DNA of 64,000 nt from Hymenobacter sp. DG25B (GTDB lineage Bacteria; Bacteroidota; Bacteroidia; Cytophagales; Hymenobacteraceae), in contig NZ_CP010054.1 of the NCBI RefSeq assembly GCF_000801315.1, positions 2,294,001-2,358,000 of the forward strand, read 5' to 3'. Positions 43,456-52,702 of the stretch are shown here, in pieces; the stretch's first letter is position 1, and the number at the start of each line of letters is the position of its first letter. Both the position numbers and the translations under genes were made by a program. A model generated the notes under the pieces. That model had not been told where the DNA came from. It ran no database searches and worked only from the letters and a program-made list of their open reading frames with translations.

Positions 43456-44115
43456 ATAGCTACCCCAAATCGCCGCTACGTACCCCGCCAGCAGGTGGAG
43501 GAGCCGTTTAAAATCAATCAGAAAATTACTGCCCGCGAAGTGCGCCTGGTAGGCGAAAACGTGGAAGTAGGTGTTTACTCGATTGATCAGGCTCGTCGCT
43601 TCGCGCAGGAGCAGAATCTGGATCTGGTGGAAATTTCGCCCACGGCCGTTCCGCCCGTGTGCCGCGTTATTGACTACTCCAAGTTCAAGTATGAGCAGAA
43701 GAAGCGCACCCGTGAGCTGAAAGCCAAAGCCACGAAAGTGGTGTTGAAAGAAATTCGTTTCGGACCTAATACCGATGACCACGACTTTGCTTTCAAGCTG
43801 AAACACGCCCAGGAATTCCTGAAGGAAGGCGCCAAAATCAAGGCGTATGTGCACTTCGTAGGCCGTTCCATCGTGTTCAAAGAGCGTGGTGAGATTCTGC
43901 TGCTGAAGTTTGCTCAGGCCCTGGAAGATCTGGCCAAAGTAGAGCAGCTGCCCAAGCTGGAAGGCAAGCGCATGTTTCTATACCTGGCTCCCAAGGTAAT
44001 TGCCAAGCCCAAAACCGCCGCTCCTGCCGCGGCTAAACCGGCTGCCGGCAAAGAGAACGGTGCGAAAGAAGCAACTCCCAAGACTGCTCCGGCTCCCAAA
44101 GAAGCAACTGAATAA
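43456..44115 (+). CDS. infC: Translation initiation factor IF-3, ATA start
   Basis: 219 residues read from an ATA at 43456 (decoded as Met): [18 protein letters not shown] then [17 protein letters not shown]. This is the expected IF-3 N terminus; the first ATG/GTG option (GTG at 43495) would cut off 13 conserved residues. The N-domain, the linker helix ([24 protein letters not shown]) and the C-domain ([22 protein letters not shown]) are all present. A 30-residue Ala/Lys/Pro-rich tail is added. IF-3 checks start codons on the 30S subunit and represses non-AUG starts, so the ATA start implies autoregulation of the kind known for E. coli AUU. A strong SD compensates. Confidence 0.94.
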   Translation: MATPNRRYVPRQQVEEPFKINQKITAREVRLVGENVEVGVYSIDQARRFAQEQNLDLVEISPTAVPPVCRVIDYSKFKYEQKKRTRELKAKATKVVLKEIRFGPNTDDHDFAFKLKHAQEFLKEGAKIKAYVHFVGRSIVFKERGEILLLKFAQALEDLAKVEQLPKLEGKRMFLYLAPKVIAKPKTAAPAAAKPAAGKENGAKEATPKTAPAPKEATE

Positions 44116-44202
44116 GCAGGTTTCTGCTAACTGATTTTTCCCAGGCGAACCGGCCATAGGCAGCCGGCCGCCGCAGTTTTTACCTTTCTTAACCCCCACA
44201 CA

Positions 44203-44397
44203 ATGCCGAAAATGAAAACCAAATCCGGCGCCAAAAAGCGTTTTACGCTCACCGGCACCGGTAAAATCAAGCGTAAGCACGCCTTCAAGTCGCACATTCT
44301 GACCAAGAAGACCACCAAGCAGAAGCGTAACCTCACGCACGCTACCCTGGTTAGCTCGGCAGACATGAACCGCGTAAAGGACATGCTGAATCTGTAA
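44203..44397 (+). CDS. rpmI: 50S ribosomal protein bL35
   Basis: 64 residues: [20 protein letters not shown] then [24 protein letters not shown]. Very basic with the usual [12 protein letters not shown] start and length of bL35. It follows infC by 87 bases and precedes rplT by 147 bases, the standard infC-rpmI-rplT order. The protein binds 23S rRNA in the large subunit. Confidence 0.98.
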   Translation: MPKMKTKSGAKKRFTLTGTGKIKRKHAFKSHILTKKTTKQKRNLTHATLVSSADMNRVKDMLNL

Positions 44398-44544
44398 TTG
44401 ATTTTTCGGTTATCCTTTCCGGTTTCAGCTTAAGCGCTTACTACCAGTGGAGGAAACGCCAGAAATCAATACCAAACATTCACCCGGTATCCGGTACATA
44501 AGCTGCCCCAAGGGCAGCACCGGCCACCAAAAACAAAGTAGGTT

Positions 44545-44889
44545 ATGCCAAGAAGTGTAAACCACGTGGCTTCGCGCCACCGTCGGAAAAAAGTAATGCG
44601 TTTGGCGAAAGGCTATTTCGGCCGTCGCAAGAACGTATGGACCGTTGCTAAAAACGCGGTTGAGAAAGGTTTGCTGTATGCTTACCGTGACCGTAAGACC
44701 AAGAAGCGCGAGTTCCGTGCCCTCTGGATTCAGCGTATCAACGCTGGCGCGCGTCAGTACGGCATGTCGTACTCGCAGCTGATGGGCGGCCTGAAAAAGG
44801 CGGGCATCGAGCTGAACCGCAAAGTTTTGGCTGATCTGGCTCTGAACCACCCCGAGGCTTTCAAAGGCATTGTGGAGAAAATCAAGTAA
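44545..44889 (+). CDS. rplT: 50S ribosomal protein bL20
   Basis: 114 residues: [20 protein letters not shown], then [22 protein letters not shown], the diagnostic bL20 block. [25 protein letters not shown] and [28 protein letters not shown] complete the family pattern. bL20 is an early assembly protein of the 50S subunit. In several bacteria it represses its own operon by binding a leader mimic of its rRNA site; the 147-base spacer before this gene contains a CTGCCCCAAGGGCAG hairpin that might play such a role, but I cannot show it. The operon ends at a 25-bp terminator. Confidence 0.98.
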   Translation: MPRSVNHVASRHRRKKVMRLAKGYFGRRKNVWTVAKNAVEKGLLYAYRDRKTKKREFRALWIQRINAGARQYGMSYSQLMGGLKKAGIELNRKVLADLALNHPEAFKGIVEKIK

Positions 44890-44899
44890 GCTTCCGGCT

Positions 44900-44953
44900 T
44901 ACTAAAAACAAAAGAAGCCTGACCGTATGGTCAGGCTTCTTTTGTTTTTAGTA
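44900..44953 (+). terminator. Terminator of thrS-infC-rpmI-rplT, 25-bp perfect stem
   Basis: Arms 44900-44924 and 44929-44953 are perfect complements with loop GTAT. The GAAGCCTGACC core is flanked by A and T tracts and pairing continues beyond them. It can also act on the convergent downstream gene. Confidence 0.92.
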
Positions 44954-44992
44954 GCGGCCTCAGCGCCCTGTATAGGCTAGAATTTAAATTGC

Positions 44993-45401
44993 TTATACCG
45001 TAAATGTAGCTGCCTCCTGTAGCCATTGCCGGGCCTGGTGAATGTCCTGAAACAGGCGCATTTCAAACTGTTTGCCCACACGCTGATGCATTTCCTCCGC
45101 CGATGACTGCCCAAAGATGCCGGGCGCTACTACGTGGGCAAAGCGGGTGAGGCCGGCCGCCAGGGCCTGCGGCATCCATTCCTGCGCTATCCAGTCGTTG
45201 GCCTGGTTCCAGGAGCCCACCACAGCGCGGTTGTCATTGAGCATATGGGGGCACTTGGTTTGCCGGAGCACCTCCAGCACGCCCACACAGCCCTGCATCC
45301 GTGGATAAGAGCCCCTGCCACTCATTGTATATCCACTGGTGATGGGCATCGTGGCGCACGGTCAGAAAGAGCTTGCCAAATGAGTTGGTGAATTGCTGCA
45401 T
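44993..45401 (-). pseudogene. Frameshifted STAS/SpoIIAA-like small protein gene
   Basis: The minus strand from the ATG at 45401 reads MQQFTNSFGKLFLTVRHDAH then HQWIYNEWQGLLSTDA, then leaves frame. The rest continues in another frame as QGCVGVLEVLRQTKCPHMLN, DNRAVVGSWNQANDWIAQEW and on to the stop at 44993. Removing one base near 45299-45304 gives a smooth LLSTEQGCVGVLEV junction and a 135-residue protein, the size of the related genes at 29300 and 29808. The intact second half alone (44993-45349) would start with an unrelated leader. This is a recent frameshift, a sequencing error or, less likely, programmed frameshifting. Family role unknown. Confidence 0.7.
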
Positions 45402-45450
45402 GGCGTCCCGGAGGGAGAGGCGGGAAAGGTTTCAGGCTAAATTTCAATAA

Positions 45451-45485
45451 AAAAACCGCATCAGCAAGTGGCTAATGCGGTTTTT
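45451..45485 (-). terminator. Terminator downstream of tRNA-Met
   Basis: AAAAACCGCAT (45451-45461) and ATGCGGTTTTT (45475-45485) form a perfect 11-bp stem, which gives a U tract on the minus strand just after the tRNA. Confidence 0.85.
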
Positions 45486-45490
45486 CTAAG

Positions 45491-45564
45491 TAGCGGGGAC
45501 GAGAGTTGAACTCGTGACCTCAGGGTTATGAATCCTGTGCTCTAACCAACTGAGCTACCCCGCC
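45491..45564 (-). tRNA. tRNA-Met (CAT anticodon)
   Basis: 74 bases on the minus strand fold as a cloverleaf. The acceptor is GGCGGGG paired with CCCCGCT plus discriminator A. The D arm is GCTC...GAGC with AGTTGGTTA loop, the anticodon loop is TTCATAA, the variable loop AGGTC, and the T arm ACGAG TTCAACT CTCGT. The anticodon is CAT. The G-U-type first acceptor pair and the lack of initiator GGG/CCC anticodon-stem pairs point to elongator Met; a lysidine-modified tRNA-Ile cannot be excluded by anticodon alone. The 3' CCA is not encoded. Confidence 0.93.
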
Positions 45565-45702
45565 GGGTTTTTGGTGGGGCAAAGGTAGCTACAAGATTTG
45601 TCAGGGCGCAACCCTTGGTGCAAAAAAAAACCACTGTATCTTGCCGCAGCCTGCTGAACGTCTTTTGTTGCTGAGGCCTAATGTTCCGTCTTTCACACGC
45701 TT

Positions 45703-46116
45703 ATGCCGCTTTCCGCTACTCGCTCCAAGCACCGTTTTACGGTAGAATATCCAGTAAATGCGTCGCCCAAGATCCTCTATCCGTACTTAGCCTCCGCTAC
45801 GGGGCTTAGTCAGTGGTTCTGCCAGCGGGTGCGCACCATTGATAATCACCAGTTCATTTTTACCTGGGACAACCAGGACCACTTCGCCGAGATGAACTCG
45901 CACCGCACCAATCGCTCGGTTCGGTTCGTGTTTCTGGATAAAAATCATCGCCACACCCCGGATGCCAACTATCTGGACTTCACCATCGACTCTTCGGAGC
46001 TGACCCAGGAAGTATTCCTGCGCGTGGTAGACTACTCCGAGGAAACCGATGAGATTGAGCTGCAGGAAATGTGGGATAGTCTGATTCAGAATCTGCGGGA
46101 ACAGGTAGGCGGCTAG
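45703..46116 (+). CDS. START-like domain protein (SRPBCC fold)
   Basis: 137 residues with no signal peptide. The pattern KHRFTVEYPVNASPKILYPYLASATGLSQWFCQRVRTIDNHQFIFTW begins with a beta strand and the helix ASPKILYPYLASATGLSQWF, the opening of SRPBCC (START/AHSA1) domains. It continues with strands SVRFVFLDKNHR, YLDFTIDSSELTQEVFLRVVDYSE and a long C-terminal helix MWDSLIQNLREQVGG. It matches the short START-like proteins of Bacteroidota, presumed to bind a hydrophobic ligand; none is known. It is separated from the LptF/G gene by an 18-bp hairpin. Confidence 0.88.
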   Translation: MPLSATRSKHRFTVEYPVNASPKILYPYLASATGLSQWFCQRVRTIDNHQFIFTWDNQDHFAEMNSHRTNRSVRFVFLDKNHRHTPDANYLDFTIDSSELTQEVFLRVVDYSEETDEIELQEMWDSLIQNLREQVGG

Positions 46117-46138
46117 CCGGCCGCGTTTTCTTACCCCG

Positions 46139-46183
46139 GGAGGGAAAGCCACACGAGTAGTACCTTCGTGTGGCTTTCCCTCC
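46139..46183 (+). terminator. Hairpin, likely terminator of the START-like gene
   Basis: Arms 46139-46156 and 46166-46183 form a perfect 18-bp stem with a 9-base loop, followed by TTTGTTT. The T tract is imperfect, so partial read-through into the LptF/G gene 35 bases later is possible. Confidence 0.7.
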
Positions 46184-46217
46184 TTTGTTTACCCGATCTA
46201 CCGGGACCTTTTGCTAT

Positions 46218-47654
46218 ATGAAGAAACTGGATAAACTGATTTTACGGGCTTTTGTGGGACCTTTTGTGCTCACGTTTGCCGTGGTAGAATTTATCCTGCT
46301 CACGCAATACATGCTGAAGTATCTCGATGATATCATCGGCAAAGACCTGGGTGCGGGGGTTCTTCTGCAGCTGCTGTTTTATTTCAGCGTGCTGATTGTG
46401 CCTATTTCCCTGCCGCTGGCCGTGCTGCTGTCTTCCCTGATGACTTACGGCAACCTGGGCGAGCATCAGGAGCTCACGGCCATTAAAACGTCCGGCATTT
46501 CGCTCACTCGCATTCTACGCCCCGTATTTCTGGTGAGCCTGGTGCTGGCCGGGCTGGCTTTCTGGTTTAATAACAACATCGTACCCACCGCTAATCTGAA
46601 AGCTTTTAGTCTGCTCTGGGATGTGCGCCAACAAAAACTGGCCCTGGACATCCGGGAGGGTATTTTCTACAATGGCATTCCGGGTTACACCATCAAAGTA
46701 GATAAGAAAGAAGGGGAGAATGGCGACTTGTTGAAAGGGGTCATCATTTATGATCATACCCGCAACAATGGCAGCGCGGCCGTAATCCTGGCTGATTCCG
46801 GCCGCATGTTTACCCGCTACGGCGGGCAATACCTGAGCCTGGAGCTGTTCCGCGGTACCATGTACCTGGAACAGCCCGAGGCCCGGGGCCAGAACGAAAC
46901 CGGCTTTGCCCGGCAGGCTTTTGATAAGAATACCATTACGTTTTCGCTGGCCTCCTTTTCCCTGGACCGCACCAAGGAAGAGCTGTTTTCGGAAAACAAG
47001 ATGATGAAGAACATTCCGCAGCTGCACGCCTACACCGATTCGCTGCACGACCAGCTTAATACACAGCGCACGCGGTTGGGCCGGGAACTGAGCGTGTACT
47101 ACACTTACCTGCGCTTTGATACCGTGGGGCAGAAAACCCGGCAGCGGGTCAAGAGTTGGAAGCACATTCCGCAGTCGGTATTGCCGCCCTCCACGGATAT
47201 AACCGTGAGCAGCGCCACCGACCGGGCCCGCAACGTGCGCTCCTTTGCCGCCAGCTCCGCGGAAAGCCTTACCAACCTGCAGCGCGACACGAATAACTAC
47301 CGGATTGAGATTTTCCGAAAATACACCCAGTCCATTGCCGTGCTCATTATGTTCCTGATTGGGGCACCGCTGGGCGCTATTATTAAAAAAGGCGGCCTGG
47401 GCGTGCCCGTGCTAATTTCCATCCTGTTCTTCATTGTCTACTATGTGCTGTCCATCATTGGGGAGAAGTACGGGCGGGAGGACGTACTGCCGGTAGGGGC
47501 GGGTATGTGGATGGCCAACGCCATTTTGCTGCCCATTGGCTTATTTTTCCTCTACCAGGCCCGCCACGACTCCGGCCTGCTGGACGTAGAGTTCTGGCGC
47601 CGGCTGCCGGCCAAAATCCGCTGGCCCTTTCGTGGGTATAAGAAAGCCCTCTAA
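46218..47654 (+). CDS. LptF/LptG family lipopolysaccharide-transport permease
   Basis: 478 residues from the ATG at 46218 (MKKLDKLILRAFVGPFVLTF). Three membrane segments occur at the N terminus, including VVEFILLTQYMLKYLDD, LLQLLFYFSVLIVPISLPLAVLLSSL and ILRPVFLVSLVLAGLAFWFNN. A large periplasmic beta-jellyroll domain follows (about 110-330). Three C-terminal segments start with IRKYTQSIAVLIMFLIGAPLGAIIKKGGLGVPVLIS (IGAPLG is the family motif). It partners LptB in lifting LPS or lipooligosaccharide from the inner membrane. Whether it is LptF or LptG cannot be decided from the window; Bacteroidota often encode them apart. Confidence 0.92.
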   Translation: MKKLDKLILRAFVGPFVLTFAVVEFILLTQYMLKYLDDIIGKDLGAGVLLQLLFYFSVLIVPISLPLAVLLSSLMTYGNLGEHQELTAIKTSGISLTRILRPVFLVSLVLAGLAFWFNNNIVPTANLKAFSLLWDVRQQKLALDIREGIFYNGIPGYTIKVDKKEGENGDLLKGVIIYDHTRNNGSAAVILADSGRMFTRYGGQYLSLELFRGTMYLEQPEARGQNETGFARQAFDKNTITFSLASFSLDRTKEELFSENKMMKNIPQLHAYTDSLHDQLNTQRTRLGRELSVYYTYLRFDTVGQKTRQRVKSWKHIPQSVLPPSTDITVSSATDRARNVRSFAASSAESLTNLQRDTNNYRIEIFRKYTQSIAVLIMFLIGAPLGAIIKKGGLGVPVLISILFFIVYYVLSIIGEKYGREDVLPVGAGMWMANAILLPIGLFFLYQARHDSGLLDVEFWRRLPAKIRWPFRGYKKAL

Positions 47655-47747
47655 AAAGGAAAGCTTTGGGGCCGAGGGCAGGTGTTAGCTTATGGCTGCT
47701 TCTCATATTCTTTGGGCTTTTTTCTGTGAATCCCATTCAAAAAAGCT

Positions 47748-47755
47748 TACCTTTG
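47748..47755 (+). promoter_or_regulatory. Putative -7 element of rpsO
   Basis: TACCTTTG, the standard Bacteroidota -7 sequence, lies about 70 bases before the rpsO ATG. No clear TTG is seen at the ideal -33 distance. Confidence 0.55.
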
Positions 47756-47825
47756 CGGCCACCCCGAGGTGCGGGGTGAAATTTCTTTCTCACTTTTAAT
47801 CCAAGACGGGGAAACCTATCTGCCG

Positions 47826-48101
47826 ATGAAACTTACTACCGAAGCAAAACAGGCCATCTTTGAAAAGAACAGCCTGCAAAAAGTAGCCACCGATACCGGT
47901 TCTGCTGAAGCCCAAATTGCGCTGTTCACGCACCGCATTACCCACCTGACCGAGCACCTGAAGGTGAACAAGAAGGACTTCTCGACCCGCCTGGGTCTGC
48001 TGAAGCTGGTTGGTAAGCGTCGTCGCATGCTGGATTATCTGCAGCACCGCGAAATCAACCGCTACCGCGCTATCATTAAGGAGCTGGGTATCCGCAAGTA
48101 A
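47826..48101 (+). CDS. rpsO: 30S ribosomal protein uS15
   Basis: 91 residues from the ATG at 47826 ([20 protein letters not shown]). An extended frame to 47769 lies in the leader. [22 protein letters not shown] and the C-terminal [34 protein letters not shown] are the uS15 signature. uS15 binds 16S rRNA in the 30S central domain. The rpsO-pnp order is widely conserved. A terminator lies between the two here, so pnp may be partly uncoupled. Confidence 0.98.
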   Translation: MKLTTEAKQAIFEKNSLQKVATDTGSAEAQIALFTHRITHLTEHLKVNKKDFSTRLGLLKLVGKRRRMLDYLQHREINRYRAIIKELGIRK

Positions 48102-48113
48102 CCCGCCCCGCCG

Positions 48114-48153
48114 GAGCAGGGAGCCTTTCAACGAAGGTTCCCTGCTCTTTTTT
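48114..48153 (+). terminator. Terminator after rpsO
   Basis: GAGCAGGGAGCCTT (48114-48127) pairs with AAGGTTCCCTGCTC (48134-48147) with one G-U type mismatch, followed by T7. Confidence 0.88.
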
Positions 48154-48289
48154 TGTGCAGCCCGGTCACTTTTTAAGCGTCTCGGGCTGTTAGCTTTCCA
48201 AAGAACTTTCTTCAGAGCAAATCAGAGCTACTGTAGCCCTGGTTTTACGGCTGCTCGCCCGCTGTCGCTTTTTCAAGCAAACCCACACG

Positions 48290-50458
48290 ATGCCCAACTA
48301 CAACGCGGTTACCAAACACATTACCCTGCCCGATGGTCGGCAGATTTCCATTGAAACCGGCAAGCTGGCCAAATTCGCTGATGGCGCCGTAGTGGTGCGC
48401 CTGGGCGATGCCATGCTGCTGGCCACGGTTGTTTCCCAGCCCAGCCAGCGCGAAGGCGTGGATTTCCTGCCCCTGTCGGTAGACTATCAGGAGAAATTCG
48501 GCGGTGCCGGCAACATTCCCGGCTCATTCCAGCGTCGCGAAGGCCGCCTGTCGGACCAGGAAATCCTGGTTTGCCGCCTTGTAGACCGCATCCTGCGCCC
48601 CATGTTCCCCAAGGACTATCACTACGAGGTGCAGGTGATGATTACGCTGATTTCAGCCGATAAAACCGTGCAGCCGGATGCCCTGGCTGCCCTGGCTGCT
48701 TCCGCTGCCCTGTCGATTTCCGATATTCCCTTCGCTGGTCCGATTTCGGAAGTACGCGTAGCCCGTATCGACGGCAAGCTGCAGATCAACCCCCTCACCG
48801 CCGATATTGCCCGCGCCGACATGGACCTGATTGTAGGTGCTACCGCCGACTCAGTGGCCATGGTGGAAGGTGAAATGGACGAAGTGAGCGAAGAGGAAAT
48901 GGTAGAAGCCATTGCCTACGCCCACGAAGCCATTAAAGAGCAGGTACGCGTGCAGCAGGAGCTGGCCGCCGCCGTGGAGAAATCCCACGTGAAGCGCGAG
49001 TATCCGAAGTATGACGAAAACGAAGACCTGAAGCAGCGCATTCACGAAGGAGTGTACCAGCACGCCTACAAAATCGCGCAGTCGGGCAACACCAGCAAAG
49101 CCGGCCGCAAGGAGGCTTTTGGTGAGGTGAAGAAGTCCTTGAGCGAGAAAATCCTTGAGGATCAGCCGGAGCTGGACATGAAGATGTTCGGCCGCTACTA
49201 CTCTTCAGCAGAGAAGAAAGCCATCCGCGACATGATGATTAAGGAGCGCACCCGCCTCGATGGCCGCGCTCTGACCGAAATTCGCCCCATCTGGAGCGAG
49301 GTGAACTACCTGCCCGGTGCCCACGGCTCGGCCCTGTTCACCCGCGGCGAAACCCAGTCGCTGACTACGGTGGCCCTCGGCACCAAGCTCGATGAGCAAA
49401 TCATCGATACGGCCATGACTTCGGGTTACAGCAAGTTCATGCTGCACTACAACTTCCCCGCTTTCTCTACGGGTGAAGTAAAGCCTAACCGCGGCCCCGG
49501 CCGTCGGGAAATTGGCCACGGCAACTTGGCTATGCGCTCCTTGAAGAAGGTTTTGCCTTCCGATGACGAGAATCCATATACCATCCGTATCGTGTCGGAC
49601 ATCCTGGAGTCGAACGGCTCCTCGTCGATGGCGACGGTATGCGCGGGCTCTATGGCCCTGATGGACGCGGGCATTAAAGTGCGCGCGGCCGTTTCGGGTA
49701 TTGCCATGGGCCTGGTGCAGGACAAAGAAACCGGCGAATACGCCGTGCTTTCCGACATCCTGGGCGATGAGGACCACCTCGGCGACATGGACTTTAAAGT
49801 AACCGGCACTGAGAAAGGTATCGTGGCTTGCCAGATGGACATCAAAATCCAGGGCCTGAGCAGCGAAATCATGACGGCTGCCTTGCACCAGGCCCGCGAA
49901 GGCCGCCTGCACATCCTGCGCGAGATGGCCAAGACCATTTCGGAGCCCGCGGCTGAGCTGAAGCCTCATACGCCCCGCTCGCACAAGATGCTCATCGATA
50001 AAGAGTACATCGGTGCGGTTATCGGACCCGGCGGTAAAGTCATTCAGCAGATCCAGAAGGATACCAACGCTACGGTTATCATTGAGGAGAAGGACGAGAA
50101 AGGCCACGTAAGCATCTACGCTTCCAACCAGGAAGACATGCAGGCAGCTATTGACCGGATCCGGGCTATTGCGGCCACGCCGGAAGTGGGTGAGACCTAC
50201 AAAGGCAAAGTTCGCAGCATCCAACCGTACGGCGCTTTCGTAGAAATCATGCCGGGTAAGGATGGTCTGCTGCACATTTCGGAAGTGGCCCACGAGCGTC
50301 TGGCTACGCTGGAAGGCGTACTGGAAGTAGGGCAGGAAATTGACGTGAAACTGCTCGATATCGACAAGAAGACCGGTAAGTACCGCTTGTCGCGCAAGGT
50401 ATTGCTGCCAAAGCCTGAGAAGGCCGCTGCCAGCAATGGGGAGGAGCAGCCAAGCTAG
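48290..50458 (+). CDS. pnp: Polyribonucleotide nucleotidyltransferase (PNPase)
   Basis: 722 residues. Two RNase PH domains: the first with [17 protein letters not shown] and [17 protein letters not shown], the second with [53 protein letters not shown] and [21 protein letters not shown]. The latter contains the catalytic Asp region ([21 protein letters not shown]). The KH domain ([18 protein letters not shown]) and S1 domain ([30 protein letters not shown]) close the protein. It degrades RNA phosphorolytically from the 3' end. rpoD follows after 97 bases. Confidence 0.98.
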   Translation: MPNYNAVTKHITLPDGRQISIETGKLAKFADGAVVVRLGDAMLLATVVSQPSQREGVDFLPLSVDYQEKFGGAGNIPGSFQRREGRLSDQEILVCRLVDRILRPMFPKDYHYEVQVMITLISADKTVQPDALAALAASAALSISDIPFAGPISEVRVARIDGKLQINPLTADIARADMDLIVGATADSVAMVEGEMDEVSEEEMVEAIAYAHEAIKEQVRVQQELAAAVEKSHVKREYPKYDENEDLKQRIHEGVYQHAYKIAQSGNTSKAGRKEAFGEVKKSLSEKILEDQPELDMKMFGRYYSSAEKKAIRDMMIKERTRLDGRALTEIRPIWSEVNYLPGAHGSALFTRGETQSLTTVALGTKLDEQIIDTAMTSGYSKFMLHYNFPAFSTGEVKPNRGPGRREIGHGNLAMRSLKKVLPSDDENPYTIRIVSDILESNGSSSMATVCAGSMALMDAGIKVRAAVSGIAMGLVQDKETGEYAVLSDILGDEDHLGDMDFKVTGTEKGIVACQMDIKIQGLSSEIMTAALHQAREGRLHILREMAKTISEPAAELKPHTPRSHKMLIDKEYIGAVIGPGGKVIQQIQKDTNATVIIEEKDEKGHVSIYASNQEDMQAAIDRIRAIAATPEVGETYKGKVRSIQPYGAFVEIMPGKDGLLHISEVAHERLATLEGVLEVGQEIDVKLLDIDKKTGKYRLSRKVLLPKPEKAAASNGEEQPS

Positions 50459-50555
50459 CTGAACTTAATCGGGCGTCGGCGGGTTGATTCTCACCGACGC
50501 CCGTACCCATCCGGATGTTCTACGTAACCAAACACAACTCACTTCCGCGCCCGCA

Positions 50556-51419
50556 ATGAGACAGTTAAAAATCAGCAAGCAGATAACCAACCGCGAAAGC
50601 CAGTCGCTGGATAAATACCTCCAGGAGATTGGTAAAGTGGATCTGCTCACTCCCGATGAGGAGGTGACGCTGGCGCAACGCATTAAAGAAGGCGACCAGC
50701 AAGCGCTGGAAAAGCTGACCAAGGCCAACCTCCGTTTCGTGGTGTCGGTGGCCAAGCAATACCAGAACCAGGGTCTTTCGCTGGGCGACCTGATCAACGA
50801 GGGCAACCTCGGTCTGATCAAAGCCGCTAAGCGTTTCGATGAAACCCGTGGCTTTAAGTTTATCTCCTACGCCGTATGGTGGATTCGTCAGTCGATTCTG
50901 CAGGCTTTGGCCGAGCAGTCGCGCATTGTGCGTCTGCCGCTGAACCGCGTAGGCTCGCTGAATAAAATCAGCAAATCCTTCTCCGAGCTGGAGCAGAAAT
51001 TTGAGCGGGAGCCCTCGCCCGAAGAAATTGCCGAAGTTCTGGAGCTGACGACCTCCGAGGTAGTGGATACCCTGAAAATCTCGGGCCGCCACGTATCCGT
51101 GGATGCCCCGTTTGTGCAGGGTGAAGAAAACCGCCTGCTGGACGTGCTCGAGAACGAGGACGAGGAAAGCCCGGACATGGGCCTCATGAACGACTCGCTC
51201 CGCAAGGAGGTGCAGCGCGCCCTGAGCACGCTCACCAAGCGCGAAGCCGACGTTATCACGCTGTATTTCGGCCTGAATGGGGAGCATTCCCTCACGCTGG
51301 AAGAAATTGGCGAGAAGTTCAACCTCACCCGGGAGCGGGTTCGTCAGATCAAGGAAAAAGCTATTCGCCGCCTGCGCCATACCTCGCGCAGCAAAGCCCT
51401 AAAGCCTTACCTCGGGTAA
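50556..51419 (+). CDS. rpoD: Primary RNA polymerase sigma factor (RpoD/SigA)
   Basis: 287 residues from the ATG at 50556, giving [20 protein letters not shown], the standard Bacteroidota beginning without region 1.1. Region 1.2 is [27 protein letters not shown], and region 2 includes [57 protein letters not shown]. Region 3 has [11 protein letters not shown], and region 4 ends [30 protein letters not shown], the helix-turn-helix that reads the -33 element. This short sigma recognises the TTG/TAnnTTTG promoters listed here. Followed by a terminator. Confidence 0.97.
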   Translation: MRQLKISKQITNRESQSLDKYLQEIGKVDLLTPDEEVTLAQRIKEGDQQALEKLTKANLRFVVSVAKQYQNQGLSLGDLINEGNLGLIKAAKRFDETRGFKFISYAVWWIRQSILQALAEQSRIVRLPLNRVGSLNKISKSFSELEQKFEREPSPEEIAEVLELTTSEVVDTLKISGRHVSVDAPFVQGEENRLLDVLENEDEESPDMGLMNDSLRKEVQRALSTLTKREADVITLYFGLNGEHSLTLEEIGEKFNLTRERVRQIKEKAIRRLRHTSRSKALKPYLG

Positions 51420-51435
51420 TTGCTTTACTCACTTT

Positions 51436-51465
51436 AAAAACCCCAACCCACCGGTTGGGGTTTTT
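51436..51465 (+). terminator. Terminator of rpoD
   Basis: AAAAACCCCAACC (51436-51448) and GGTTGGGGTTTTT (51453-51465) form a perfect 13-bp stem with a 4-base loop and a T6 tail. Confidence 0.92.
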
Positions 51466-51580
51466 TGTTGTAGTACTGAGCCGCCGCCTTTTTTATGCTT
51501 TTAAGGCATATTTGAGCTTGGCCGGCGGCTCTGTAAAAGGCAATTAGCCGCCGCAGGCTGCTGAGCTTGGTGTTACTAGT

Positions 51581-51588
51581 TACCTTTG
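51581..51588 (+). promoter_or_regulatory. Putative -7 element of trxB
   Basis: TACCTTTG lies 55 bases before the trxB ATG. The best -33 candidate is not at ideal spacing. Confidence 0.5.
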
Positions 51589-51642
51589 CACTCCCAACCC
51601 CAACTTGTCGGGCCCTGGCGGGCCCTTTGCTACTGCCTTCTC

Positions 51643-52590
51643 ATGGAGAATACTACCCCGGAACACGTAAAGTGTCTGATTATTGGCTCCGGCCCGGCCG
51701 GTTATACCGCCGCTATTTATGCTGCCCGCGCCAACATGGCGCCCGTGATGTACCAGGGCTTGCAGCCCGGCGGCCAGCTCACGATTACCAACGACGTAGA
51801 GAATTTTCCCGGCTACCCCGATGGTATTATGGGCCCGGAGATGATGGAAGACCTGAAAAAGCAGGCTGCCCGCTTTGGTACCGACATTCGCTATGGCCTG
51901 GCTACTGCCGTTGATTTCTCCGAGCACCCGCATAAAGTAACCATCGACGAAAGCAAGGAAATTACGGCCGATGCGGTCATCATCGCTACCGGGGCTTCGG
52001 CCAAATGGCTGGGCCTGGAGTCGGAGGCACGCCTGAATGGCTCGGGCGTATCGGCCTGCGCCGTGTGCGACGGTTTCTTCTACCGGGGCCTTGATGTGGC
52101 CATTGTGGGGGCCGGTGACACTGCCGCCGAGGAGGCCACTTACTTGGCTAACCTCTGCAACAAGGTGTACATGCTGGTGCGGAAAGGGGAGATGCGCGCT
52201 TCTAAGATTATGCAGAAGCGGGTAGCCGATAACCCTAAAATTGAGGTGCTATACAACACCGCCACCGACGAAATCCTCGGCGAGCATGCCGTGGAAGGCG
52301 TGCGCGTGAAGAATGTACTGACCCACGAAACCCGCGAGCTGGAAGTAAAAGGCTTTTTTGTGGCTATTGGCCACGAGCCGAACTCCAAAATATTCCAGCC
52401 CTACCTGCACCACGACGAAATGGGCTACCTGAAAACCATTCCGGGTACGGCCAAAACTAATGTAGACGGGGTATTTGCCTGCGGCGACGTGCAGGACTTC
52501 ACCTACCGCCAGGCCGTAACCGCGGCCGGCTCCGGCTGCATGGCTGCGCTGGACGCGGAGCGGTATCTGGCCGCCCTGGGCGTACACTAG
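51643..52590 (+). CDS. trxB: Thioredoxin-disulfide reductase
   Basis: 315 residues from the ATG at 51643 (MENTTPEHVKCLIIGSGPAG), where GSGPAGYTAAIYAARA is the FAD-binding fingerprint. The redox centre is CAVCDG (Cys139 and Cys142). NADPH binding is marked by IVGAGDTAAEEATYL. The C-terminal FAD contact is FACGDVQDFTYRQAVTAAGSGCMAAL. It uses NADPH to reduce thioredoxin, which in turn serves enzymes such as MsrA in this window. A small stem-loop after the gene (52596-52637) could be a weak terminator. Confidence 0.97.
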   Translation: MENTTPEHVKCLIIGSGPAGYTAAIYAARANMAPVMYQGLQPGGQLTITNDVENFPGYPDGIMGPEMMEDLKKQAARFGTDIRYGLATAVDFSEHPHKVTIDESKEITADAVIIATGASAKWLGLESEARLNGSGVSACAVCDGFFYRGLDVAIVGAGDTAAEEATYLANLCNKVYMLVRKGEMRASKIMQKRVADNPKIEVLYNTATDEILGEHAVEGVRVKNVLTHETRELEVKGFFVAIGHEPNSKIFQPYLHHDEMGYLKTIPGTAKTNVDGVFACGDVQDFTYRQAVTAAGSGCMAALDAERYLAALGVH

Positions 52591-52702
52591 TAACCCGCAC
52601 AAGCAGGCCCGATATACCAGTTGAGCTTGCTTGTGCGTTGGTTGCATACTTTGCTGAAAGCCCTTCGCCTTTCTAGCGTGGCTTTCCTGAATTTTAACCC
52701 TA

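Noticed and set aside
44400..44544. Possible bL20 autoregulatory RNA leader before rplT.
   Set aside because: A small hairpin is present, but I cannot match it to a known bL20-binding structure by eye, so it is only mentioned in the rplT entry.
50470..50503. A 10-bp GC-rich stem between pnp and rpoD considered as a terminator.
   Set aside because: No U tract follows on either strand; it may be a leader structure or processing site but I cannot support a terminator call.
52596..52637. A 10-bp stem after trxB considered as a terminator.
   Set aside because: The loop is 22 bases and no T tract follows; support is too weak for a feature.
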